Assembly: GCF_943734655.1 (NCBI RefSeq)
Contig: NC_071353.1
Span: 22,896,501-22,960,500 of the forward strand
Reading direction: 5' to 3'
Source of the DNA: Sabethes cyaneus
Taxonomy: Eukaryota; Arthropoda; Insecta; Diptera; Culicidae
DNA length: 64,000 bases
Part shown: in pieces, positions 34,986 through 44,575 of the stretch
How the letters are laid out: each line of letters opens with the position of its first letter
How positions within the stretch are numbered: position 1 is the stretch's first letter
The notes under the pieces: generated by a model
What the model was told of the DNA's origin: nothing
Seen by the model: the letters and a program-made list of their open reading frames with translations, nothing else
The model's database searches: none
Translations under genes and position numbers: made by a program

Positions 34986-35457
34986 GGGGAAATGAGCAGT
35001 CATTAACTTTTCGTCGGAAAGCCAATTTCGGAAGAGGTTCTTGGGTTCAAACAGGCGTTCTGCTTTTAGAAATGTATTCGCTATATACTTCTTGTCAATT
35101 TGAACACAAAAAATGTATTTTCATGAACAGAATTTTTGTTTCAAACAAAAAAACTGCTTTTGAAATTTACAGAACGTATGAATGATAAATTTTAATTATT
35201 TTCCCTTTACCTAGCACCTGAAGTTAATGTAAATTGCTATAAAGAAGTTTACATGATTTTTTACGTGGATGGGACATGCCGATTTTTTAGAGTGAAGAGA
35301 GTGTAGCATAACGAAGATAATTATTTTGTTGTTGTTTTATGATAGGGCAAGAAATCTATTTTAAGCAGTCTAAACGTATCGCTGATTGTGTTACCGTATT
35401 ATAAGCGATGAGTTGGCTAAGTGGGAGATATCAGTACACCAATCTTCTTGTTAACTT
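34986..35457. other. Spacer with the end of a CACGTAAAT-type MITE at 35240-35292
   Basis: Read on the minus strand, 35292-35240 starts CACTCTAAAAAATCGGCATG and contains CCACGTAAAAAATCATGTAA, matching the left end of the element at 13450. Its partner end was not found. The 35444-35457 part is the left target duplication of the SINE that follows. Confidence 0.45.
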
Positions 35458-35576
35458 TGTTTTTGATTATAGTCTTTAACAGCTTGGGTCATTCGTGACT
35501 TCTGCGGGGTTGGGAATTAAACCTGTATCCTCGGTGTGAGAGGCGTGAATGCTAACCACTACACCGGGATTGACCC
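35458..35576 (-). mobile_element. tRNA-derived SINE, 119 bp, with 14-bp target duplication
   Basis: CTTCTTGTTAACTT is present at 35444-35457 and 35577-35590. On the minus strand the insert begins GGGGTCAATCCCGGTGTAGT and holds an A-box-like TAGTGGTTAGC (35561-35551). After CACGCCTCTCACACCG comes a B-box-like GGTTTAATTCC (35523-35513). It ends in an A-rich tail, ATAATCAAAAACAA. The body resembles a tRNA for Glu or Asp, but the acceptor stem does not pair (5' TCCCGGT has no partner), so it is not a working tRNA. It is transposed by a partner LINE machinery. Confidence 0.8.
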
Positions 35577-35631
35577 CTTCTTGTTAACTTGCTTTCTTCA
35601 AGCTGTTACCACTGGAAGTCATTACTATTAA

Positions 35632-35803
35632 AGGGACATAAACGACTAAAACTTTTGAAAATTTCATTTTTTTAACTCAGATATGCTTATGTGTATGATC
35701 GTTTTTCGGCCACTTCCCGTGGTCGGATCATTACAAAATTAGTATCAAAATAAGCGGAAAGACTGCTTTGAAATTTTCAAAAGTTTTAGTCGTTTATGTC
35801 CCC
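35632..35803. mobile_element. TTAA-flanked MITE, 172 bp, with about 36-bp inverted repeats
   Basis: TTAA at 35628-35631 and 35804-35807 flank inverted repeats sharing GGGACATAAACGACTAAAAC, then TTTTGAAAATTTCA. Only the terminal base differs. The near-identity of the arms suggests a fairly recent insertion. TTAA duplications occur in the piggyBac and Kolobok superfamilies. No CCC terminus is present, so I leave the superfamily open. Confidence 0.85.
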
Positions 35804-35807
35804 TTAA

Positions 35808-37589
35808 GCTAAACTTCTGCTCCTTTACATTAAAAATTGAGTCACTGGAACTAATTTTAATCACCCCGAAAGCATTTTAATCCTCAAAGTGCCTCCTGAA
35901 TTTCACTGACTTGTCTCAAACTATCAGTGTTATAAGCTTGTGATCATGGTGTCAAATGACACAAGCGCTCACATTTCTACTACAATATGGTATGTTAAAA
36001 TTGCCTGATTCACTTTTAGAAATGTTGTAATCAGTGTTCAAAGTAGTGAGCTGGCGATTCGTTTCAGCAGCTGAAATACGCAAGCCTTGGAAATAATTTT
36101 GAATTTAAATTATTTTTGTATGAATTACATCTATGGTTGGGTGATTCAAGACGATGTTCTTATTAAAATATTCCGAAAATATGGACAAAATACTGTATTT
36201 TAGGCTCATTTATATTCAACTGATTGTTTGACAGGAACCTTTATGTGATTAATCCCCTTAAATGTGAAATACGAAATTTATTTTCTCACATATTCGAGAT
36301 ACAGGTTTGATGCTTTCAGCAAAGATATAGTAAAGCTTGCTTCAGATAGTATTGGAACAAAAACAGTTGCGTGTGTTTCAGTTATTTATTATAGAATTCA
36401 AGATGTTTTCTTACACAAACGCACATAGGAGTATTTGACCCGAAAAGTTGGTCAAAAGTATTGTTAATCATTTTTATTAGAGTAAACAAGTGGTAATAAG
36501 TGAAAAATAGTATCATTAGTTCTATGAAGTTATTTTTTATGGAATTATGTTTGTATCTACCTAGTAGTGTAGCACAACTTTTCTGATATTGCTTTAACTG
36601 TAGTTGAAGAATGGATTTTTTTTATAAATTGGGAGAGATATATATGAGAGAGAGGTAAGATAGAGAGATGAGAGGGAGAGAGGTGAGAAAGACAGGTGTG
36701 TATTAGAGAGAGAGGTGAGAAAGAGAGGTGTGTGGAGAGATAGAGATAGAGAGAGAGAGGTGAGATCTTAAACGCTTGCCTTCGTTTCCCTGCTCATGCT
36801 TTTCTCTCGGTCCATTATTAAATCCCTTCGATGGGTGACCCTCCGGAAATTTTCACAGGAAAACCTAATCCAGATCCAGCATGTACTTCTTTTAACAAAA
36901 CAGGCCTTTTGGCTGATAACACGCTTATCGAATGAATTGCCTAATGAAGAGACTCAAAGCATGCGCAAATATGATAGAAATTAAAGAAATTTGGCGAATT
37001 TCCCTTTTAATACCTGAAATTTCTTGTTCAATTACTTTATAGAACATTCCTCATTGTGTCTCACAAGCACAATGACATAAAATTTACCTTTCAAATGCTT
37101 GAAATTTCATGATAGTATAATTTATCATGAAGAAAATGCTGCGAAATTGAATATTTCATCATTTAGTAAAAAGCTGCAGAAATTTCACTCACAACGCTCT
37201 TCCTGGGACTCTAAGCTATCAAATGGCATCAAAGATTGTGATGAGAAAAGGTGAGAACATGAACAAATATCACTTTAAAGTAGCAACATATTTGTGCTAA
37301 TTTGCTATAATAAATACTGCTCGCTTGTCATCAATATATTCATTGAAATCTAAAGTCTATATCAACAAATAATTGTAAAATCTTTGAGTTTCAAAAGCCT
37401 TTTCACAGCTGGTCGATAGAATATATATAGCCTTAGAAATGTGAAAGGCAACATCCTTACCTACATGAGCGAAAATATATGGCTCATTGTTACACGAAGT
37501 TTGACAGCTCTATGCAAGATGTAGACAAGACAAATGTTTCAAAATTAACGTTACATTGTGTGATAGGTATCTGGGAAGACAGCGAGGTT
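35808..37589. other. Mostly unassigned DNA with a GA-rich tract at 36637-36770
   Basis: No gene confirmed. A purine-rich GAGAGAGGTGAGAAAGAGAG tract covers 36637-36770. At 36333-36370, AAGCTTGCTTCAGATAGTAT followed by TGGAACAAA resembles the candidate mariner end at 40275-40312, so the low-coordinate end of the mariner may lie here. The 62-codon frame at 36796-36984 is unrecognised. Confidence 0.4.
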
Positions 37590-38329
37590 TAGTTGGAGGG
37601 GATTGAACGAGTTTCAACTTTCCTCATTTTGACCAGCTTTTTGGTCCAAATACTCCTCTGTGAAACGGTTTCGAAGGAATTCTTGAACTTTTCCTGTGGC
37701 TCATTAGGCGGCGCACACTTTCTTCGTCCATCGTTTGGCTATCTTTTTCCACCAGGGCTTCATCTGATTGATGTCTTTGACAACTTTTCCCTTTGCCTGG
37801 AGTCTCCTCGACATGATTGTCCAGTATTTCCCAATAGGGCGGAACTGGTGGCAATTGGGTGGGTTAAGATCTTTCGGAAAAACTTCCGACACCTTTCTCT
37901 GCATACCATTCTTGAACGACTTTGCTGTAATGACAGCTTGCCAAATCTGGCCAGAACATCACGGGATAGTGGTGTGATCGAATGAATGGCAAAATTCGTT
38001 TTTGGAGACACTCCTTTTGGTACAGTTCCGACGTCATTGTCTTATTTGTAACGAAAACTTTCGTTTTTTTGCCTCAAATGCCCTGCCTAATTATAAATTT
38101 TCGTGCAAATTTGTCAGCAAAAACAAATTTAAATTTAATAGACTAATCTCAAGATTTTAGTCTTGACCTTGGAATGAGGTCATACATATATTTAATATTT
38201 TTTTGAAACGATGGTTCTACAATTGATGAAGGGACGGTAGGGGAAAGAAATGAAAATTTTTTGGTGAAGGAGGGGGAAGAGCGGAAAAGGAAGGGGGGGG
38301 GTATTGGTAGCTATGCTTGACAAGTAGTC

Positions 38330-38480
38330 ATTTTGACTCCTACCTTTTGTCCAATGCTGGAAAGTGCATGAGTCGAACCAAGCTGTAATCTGAGATTATA
38401 ACCGGATTCGAACCCACAACACCCTCCAGGGCATGTGGTTCGCTGGTACTTGTACCTTTGAACCATAGAGGCGCTGGACA
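38330..38480 (-). ncRNA. tRNA-like module in block a, copy 1
   Basis: Minus-strand copy of the module described at 39330-39472. B-box GGTTCGAATCC lies at 38414-38404, with the A-box upstream near 38465. Transcription is not shown by the sequence. It is a promoter-like tRNA-derived head rather than a tRNA gene. Confidence 0.6.
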
Positions 38481-38946
38481 AAAGGAGACCGCAAAATCCA
38501 CTTCTCAAGGATAGCTACGCGTGTTGGTTGTGTTATCGACACATATTGTGCCGCTTCCTGCATCAATTGCAGATTACCACCGAGCGAGAAGTTTTAATCT
38601 AACTACTATTTACTTTCAGGACGACGGCACTGTGCCGGTCCTTACGACTTGCAAGGTACTGCACGTGACGCTGTTCGTCCGTCAGCGTATGTTAGCCGCG
38701 TTTCTCGGCGCGGGTTTTCGAGGGAAGGCCCCGTTCCTATGTAATAGACTAATCTCAAGATTTTAGTCTTGACCTTGGAATGAGGTCATACATATATTTA
38801 ATATTTTTTTGAAACGATGGTTCTACAATTGATGAAGGGACGGTAGGGGAAAGAAATGAAAATTTTTTTTTTTTTTTGGTGAAGGAGGGGGAAGAGCGGA
38901 AAAGGAAGGGGGGGGGGGTATTGGTAGCTATGCTTGACAAGTAGTC

Positions 38947-39097
38947 ATTTTGACTCCTACCTTTTGTCCAATGCTGGAAAGTGCATGAGTCGAACCAAGC
39001 TGTAATCTGAGATTATAACCGGATTCGAACCCACAACACCCTCCAGGGCATGTGGTTCGCTGGTACTTGTACCTTTGAACCATAGAGGCGCTGGACA
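38947..39097 (-). ncRNA. tRNA-like module in block a, copy 2
   Basis: Second minus-strand copy, in the spacer of the foldback, with B-box GGTTCGAATCC at 39031-39021. By eye it is identical to copy 1 over the module. Confidence 0.6.
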
Positions 39098-39329
39098 AAA
39101 GGAGACCGCAAAACCGCGGCTAACATACGCTGACGGACGAACAGCGTCACGTGCAGTACCTTGCAAGTCGTAAGGACCGGCACAGTGCCGTCGTCCTGAA
39201 AGTAAATAGTAGTTAGATTAAAACTTCTCGCTCGGTGGTAATCTGCAATTGATGCAGGAAGCGGCACAATATGTGTCGATAACACAACCAACACGCGTAG
39301 CTATCCTTGAGAAGTGGATTTTGCGGTCT

Positions 39330-39472
39330 CCTTTTGTCCAGCGCCTCTATGGTTCAAAGGTACAAGTACCAGCGAACCACATGCCCTGGAGGGTGTTGTG
39401 GGTTCGAATCCGGTTATAATCTCAGATTACAGCTTGGTTCGACTCATGCACTTTCCAGCATTGGACAAAAGG
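39330..39472 (+). ncRNA. tRNA-like module in block a, copy 3
   Basis: A-box TGGTTCAAAGG (39350-39360) fits TRGYNNARNGG exactly, and B-box GGTTCGAATCC (39401-39411) fits GGTTCRANYCC. They are 40 bp apart, as in RNA polymerase III type 2 promoters. The region is bracketed by a perfect 11-bp inverted repeat, CCTTTTGTCCA (39330-39340) and TGGACAAAAGG (39462-39472). A T-arm or acceptor stem of a normal tRNA does not form, so I read it as the head of a SINE or a structured small RNA. Confidence 0.6.
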
Positions 39473-40312
39473 TAGGAGTCAAAATGACTACTTGTCAAGC
39501 ATAGCTACCAATACCCCCCCCCCCTTCCTTTTCCGCTCTTCCCCCTCCTTCACCAAAAAATTTTCATTTCTTTCCCCTACCGTCCCTTCATCAATTGTAG
39601 AACCATCGTTTCAAAAAAATATTAAATTTAAATTTGCTTGGAACATCCCCCCGAGCCGTTGCCAAGTAAAATTTTTGACCTGGCATTTGCCTGAAGTCAG
39701 CCTTGACATAGGCTTCATCGTTTATCAGAAGACACCCGTTCGTACGACACCCGGTCGTATAGCTTTCGAGCACGGATTGGCCACACTTTTCTGTTTCACG
39801 GTTCGGTTTGGCTGTTTGCTAGCTCGATACGGCTTGATCCCTTCCCGGAGTCAAATTCTCCTCACGGTACTATAGGCAGCACCGAATTTTCTGGTCCAAT
39901 CACGATCCAACAGATTGGGATTCCTCTTGATGGTCTTCAAAATCTTTTCACGCAGTTTCCGGTCGACAGTCCCAATCCGATGATTAGCTTGACGCTTCCG
40001 AATAGTCGTCAATGATTCCTTATACCGTTTGGTAACGCGCCATACGGTATTTCTGGCCAATTTCAGCTGTTTAGCTAGCCTAGATGCAGACAGCAATGGA
40101 TTTTCCAAATAACTGTGCACAATTTTTTCGCTTCTTTCGGCTTCCATGTTGTTTGTTGACAAAATACAGTTGTTTTGCGGAATGTCAAAAAAAAGCATAG
40201 GTGAAGCTTACAAAATTTCCGATACGTGGGCGCCAAGAACTTACAAATCCGTCCACCAAGAGCGCCACAATATGAGCAAAAGTTTGTTCCAATTATAAAT
40301 AAAGCAAGCTTT

Positions 40313-40663
40313 AAATATCAATACAAACAACTTTGTCAAAGACATTATAGCTGTATCTCTTCATAGAAATTTGATATGAAACGTTATTTGTGGACAGACC
40401 ATTAAAAATAGTTTTTTGTCTCCAAATTATTCTAGTCAATTTTTGCGTGTTCATAGTGTTCTAGAAAGTTGTTTTTCTTACTAAAATACACGTTTTAGTG
40501 GAACACTGTTATACTCTATTTTTAAAATTTTCCGAAATATTGAGCTTTTTCAATGCAAAATAGTATTTCTTTGAGCTCAAATATTACTCAAAGTGGCAAA
40601 TGGTAGCAGATCAAACAACTCACACATAAAAGTACAACAAAAAACCTGTGAAAACAAGTATAG
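40313..40663. other. Unassigned AT-rich spacer
   Basis: No gene recognised. The phrase CTTTGTCAAAGACATTATAG resembles text in several nearby MITEs, but no ends could be paired. Confidence 0.35.
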
Positions 40664-41230
40664 TAATGTTCCGATTTTGTCAGCTCCCGATTTTGTCTAC
40701 CTCCGATTTTATCAACTTTTTATCCCGATTTTTTCAGCCTATAAATTTTGTTTAACTTTTGTGCTTTTAGACATAATTTGTAAAACTTTTCAGCCTACTT
40801 GAAACTATTTTGATTCTCTGGGGAGAGTTTTTGAATAAAATGATGCCTTCTTGCGAGAAATTCGGGGTCAAAATTAGGGTATTTTTATAGTAAAAGTTCT
40901 ATAGTTCCAAAGCATAGCAAAGATAGAGGTATACTATATTCAGCAAGGTTGTGTATTTTTACTATTTGTATAACTTTATAGAACATGAAAAAGTCATATA
41001 ACAACTATAAAAACGGCTAAAATAGAAAAACTGATTTTAACGATTTTTTATTTTTGAGAAATAGGATTTTTCTATCTTTGGTGAAGAGATAGAAGGTTAC
41101 TGTCTTCAGCGAAATTTCTTATAATAATATGCTGTAAAACTTTGCAGAACACATCAATGTGTTAAATTGAAACTGAAGAAAAATAGTTTTTTTAGTTTAC
41201 TTTTAGAGAGATTAATCAAAATTTGAATTC
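40664..41230. mobile_element. CGATTTTGTC-type DNA element, one end identified
   Basis: It starts TAGTAATGTTCCGATTTTGT, followed by three degenerate CCGATTTTxTC units. It matches the reverse complement of 29350-29627 over about 240 bp. Text near 41190-41225 (TTACTTTTAGAGAGATTAAT) also resembles 31250-31270 inside the complete element. No right terminus was found, so the boundary is approximate. Confidence 0.55.
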
Positions 41231-42557
41231 CGCTGAACGATAGAACTTTCAATTTTAAGAAAGTCTTCCATAGGTTTGTAACCTTTGCGGTTTAATAACA
41301 ACAATTATACGCAAAGTTACAAATGATATTTTGGCAAGTTGAACTATAGGGAAATTTACAGGTTTTTTATAGCACCAGAACACTTCTCAACATTACAACA
41401 TTTACAAATAACCCCCAATTCTTCAAATGAATACAACGGTCAGCGCGGTCAGCACGGTCAACATCTCTCTTGGCTTAATTTGAAATGGCGCGTAACGGAT
41501 TCAAAAATTCAAACTCACAGACATGGCTTTAAAGCTGACTGAGAGACGTCATATCGTGCTCATTTTGTCTGAAGTCGCCGTGAAGACGTTACAAAAATTC
41601 CGGCAAGTAAAAGTGTACTCTTAGTGAAAAAAGAAAGGCTGTGAAGTGAAATCTTAAGATTCAGCAAAGTGAATGAAGGGAGAGGATTCCCAACCGACGC
41701 CAGACTGACTAAGCACCAAGGACCGACGCTCAAACCACTAGTTAGGTCGTTAGGCTTGGCGGGCGTGTGTCACGTTAGCGTGAATGCATACTTATTTTGA
41801 AGCCAAGACGCAAACGTGAGATGCTGCATTAAAACAATAATTTATTCCGTCCCTTTTTGGTTCGACGCAAAACACTAAGCCACAAAATCAAGACGAAGTA
41901 CCCAATTCAAAAAAAAAAACTCATAATATGCCATGAGAGTTGACCAACATAGTACAAATACACGACATAAATTCCATGCTGTATCATATAGCACCAACCG
42001 ACGCTGAGGAAGGTTGTTTGTGCAAAGGCCAAGCTTGGTTCGGAAGCCGGGGGCCTCAAACATTTCTGTGCTCGACCACCGAGGGATACACCTTAGGACA
42101 CACTTACACACACACACACACACAGGTCTAGATTAAGTGATACAAACGCAGTACTAAATCATATCAAATCGATAAATCATAAATTCGCGAAACTTATATC
42201 ATTTGTTGCTCTTACGTAGGTACCTGAATAAATCTGTTGAAGATCGCAATTACCAGTCTTGTGATTCAATTTGCCAGGATATTCTACAATCTGTTGAAAT
42301 CGGACCTGAACAAAGGAAGGGTAGGTTCCAATTCACCTCCCAAAGGTAAGTGAGCATTGTGAAAAACATTATGTTGCATTCTCCTTACCCAAGTTTCATG
42401 TTCAAATTGATAAACAATAAGTAACATAACCCTTGCGGGCGAACCCAAGTTAGTTCATGACGGGTTTTGCCCATTTAAAGTTACAGGTTCTATCAACATA
42501 AAACCACGTTTCCCCGCTCAAAGCTAATGCGCATCAAAAAAGGTTCTGGTGCAGTTA
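41231..42557. other. Single-copy-looking DNA, no gene confirmed
   Basis: No gene or bounded repeat recognised. A short (AC)n run lies at about 42105-42125. Confidence 0.4.
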
Positions 42558-42579
42558 TCTATACCTATAAAGAAGGATT

Positions 42580-42613
<34 letters not shown>

Positions 42614-44575
42614 CTGTGTTCCTAATAGAATCAAAAACTACTGAACCAATCGGCGTGAAAATTTGCATGTAGAGGTTTTTGGGGCCAGGAAAGGTTTTAG
42701 TGATGGTTAGAGACCCCTCCCCCCACTAAGAGGGGGGGCTCCCATACAAATAAAACACAACTTTCTGCATAACTCGAGAACTAATCAAGCAAATAGAACC
42801 AAATTTGGCATGTGGGTGTTTTCGGTGACAAGAATTTATTCTAGGGTAATTTGAGACCCCTCCCCTCTTTATAAGGGGAATTATAACTCCTCTCCCCTTT
42901 AAGAGGGGGGGATTTCCATACAAATTTCCTCATAACTCGAGAACTAATCAAGCAAATGGAACCAAATTTGGCATGTGAAAGTTTTCGAGGGCAAGAAAAT
43001 TTTCTATGTTGAATTAGGACCCCTCCTCACTTTAAGAGGGGGGCTCCTGTACAAATGAAATACCAATTTCCTCATAACTCGAGAACTAATCAAGCAAATG
43101 GAACCAAATTTGGCATGTGTGTGTTTTTGGAGACAAAATTTTTTTCTATGATGAATTGGGACCCCTCCCCACTTTAAGTGGGGGGGGGAGGCTCCTATAC
43201 AAACGAAATACAAATTTCCTTATAACTCCAGAGCTAATCCAGCAAATGGAACCAAATTTGGCATGTAGGTGTTTTTGGAGGCAAGAATTTTTTCTATGAT
43301 GAATAAGAACCTCTCCCCACTTTAGGAGGGGGGGCTCCTATACAAATGAAATACAAATTTCCTCATAACTCGAGAACTAATCAAGCAAATAGAACCAAAT
43401 TTGGCATGTGGGTGTTTTCGGTGACAAGAATTTATTCTATGGTAAATTGAGACCCCTCCCTCTTTATAAGGGGAATTGTAACTCTTCTCCCCTTTAAGAG
43501 GGGGGCTTCCATACAAATTTCCTCATAACTCGAGAACTAATCAAGCAAATGGAACCAAATTTGGCATGTGAAGGTTTTCGAGGGCAGGAAAATTTTCTAC
43601 GGTGAATTAGGACCCCTCCCCACTCTAAGAGGGGGGGCTCCTGTACAAATGAAATACAAATTTCCTCCTAACTAGAGAACTAATCAAGCAAATAGAACAA
43701 CATTTGGCATGTGGGTGTTTTTTTTGGTGACAAGAATTTATTCTATGGTGAATTGAGACCCCTCCCCTCTTTATAAGAGGAATTATAACTCCTCTCCCCT
43801 TTAAGAGGGGGGGCTTCCATACAAATTTCCTCATAACTCGAGAACTAATCAAGCAAATGCAACCAAATTTGGCATGTGAAGGTTTTCGAGAGCAAGAAAA
43901 TTTTCTATGGTGAATTAGGACCCCTCCCCACTTTAAGAGGAGGGGCTCATGTACAAATGAAATACAAATTTCCTCATAACTCGAGAACTAATCAAGCGAA
44001 TTGAACCAAATTTGGCATATGTGTGTTTTTGGAGACAATTTTTTTTTCAATGATGAATTGGGACCCCTCCCCACTTTAGGAGGGGGGGTCCTATACAAAC
44101 GAAATACAAATTTCCTCATAACTCGAGAACTAATCCAGCAAATGGAACCAAATTTGGCGTGTAGGTGTTTTTGGAGGCAAGAATTTTTTCTGTGATGAAT
44201 TAGGACCTCTTCCCACATTAGGAGGGGGGCTCCAATACAAATGAAATACAAATTTCATACAATACAAGAGGGGGGGCTTCTACACAAATGAAATACAAAT
44301 TTCCTCATAATTCGAGAACTAATCAAGCAAATGGAACCATATTTGGCATGTGGGTGTTTTTGGAGGCAACCATTTTTCCCATTATGAATTAGGACTTCTT
44401 ACCTTTTTAGGAGGGGGGGGGGGGGCTCCCATTCAAACGAAATACAAATTTGCTCATAACTTTAGAACTAATCAAGCAAATGGAACCAAATTTGGCATGT
44501 GAGAGTTTTAGATGGCAGAAGTTTTTCAATTATATCAGCTCAAAAATAACGGACGGGCTGATATAATCGGAAAAA
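42558..44575. mobile_element. Helitron/Helentron-like non-autonomous element with tandem array
   Basis: The left edge TCTATACCTATAAAGAAGGA is followed by (CTGT)8 (42581-42613). Then come about 12-13 tandem units of 140-160 bp (42640-44520). Each unit contains AACTAATCAAGCAAATGGAA, CCAAATTTGGCATGT and a C-rich/G-rich palindromic GACCCCTCCCC...AGAGGGGGGGCTCC. The right side has an 11-bp hairpin, ATTATATCAGC (44529-44539) with its complement (44557-44567). A TCTATAC-type start, a tetranucleotide run, internal tandem repeats and a 3' hairpin resemble Helentron-derived elements such as DINE-1. This is inference from architecture; no Rep/helicase is encoded. Short frames in the array are by-products. 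Confidence 0.6.

Larger units (their letters stand above)
38137..39623. mobile_element. Composite foldback insertion: a-b-c-a followed by inverted b-a
   Basis: Block a (38137-38510) and block b (to 38700) are followed by a short block c (38701-38743) and a second block a in the same direction (38744-39113). Then b is reversed (39115-39300) and a is reversed (39307-39623). The outer arms 38191-38700 and 39115-39626 form a 510-bp near-perfect inverted repeat. By eye the copies differ only in T- and G-homopolymer length. The 12-mer AAATTTAAATTT occurs at both edges (38125-38136 and 39624-39635). Removing the insert rejoins the mariner reading frame, so the 12-mer is the target duplication. No protein domain is recognised; block b encodes a short frame with FQDDGTVPVLTTCKVLHV on both strands. 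Confidence 0.85.
37590..40312 (-). pseudogene. ITm (Tc1/mariner) transposase, split and catalytically dead
   Basis: The minus strand gives the DNA-binding part from 40198: MEAERSEKIVHSYLENPLLS, ASRLAKQLKLARNTVWRVTK (helix-turn-helix), NHRIGTVDRKLREKI and NPNLLDRDWTRKFG. From about 39773 come INDEAYVKADFRQMPGQKFY (first catalytic Asp) and VPSKFKF. The protein is then cut by the foldback insert 38137-39623 and resumes with VFADKFARKF, FVTNKTMTSELYQKE, MFWPDLASCHYSK (second Asp) and NPPNCHQFRPIGKYWTIM. The last motif is normally RPIEKYW; the codon at 37830-37832 (minus) is GGG, so the third catalytic residue is Gly. Frameshifts and stops are also present. AAAGCTTGCTT at the 40312 edge may be the 5' inverted repeat. 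Confidence 0.85.

Noticed and set aside
35497..35569. Genuine tRNA-Glu or tRNA-Asp gene
   Set aside because: A/B-box-like motifs are present, but the acceptor stem does not pair and the sequence sits inside a target-site duplication with an A-rich tail, so it is a SINE head.
38521..38766. Block b frame (FQDDGTVPVLTTCKVLHV) as a captured host exon, with TTTACTTTCAG as a splice acceptor
   Set aside because: I recognise no protein family. The acceptor-like string is short and common, and the frame is present in both arms simply because they are inverted copies.
42726..44251. Repeated short frames with HAKFGSICLISSRVM peptides
   Set aside because: They are one frame of the tandem Helitron-like array read many times, with no conserved start or length.
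42558..44575. CRISPR-like array (regular units of 140-160 bp)
   Set aside because: The units are whole tandem duplicates without short conserved repeats and unique spacers, and no cas genes are present; the context is a eukaryotic repeat.
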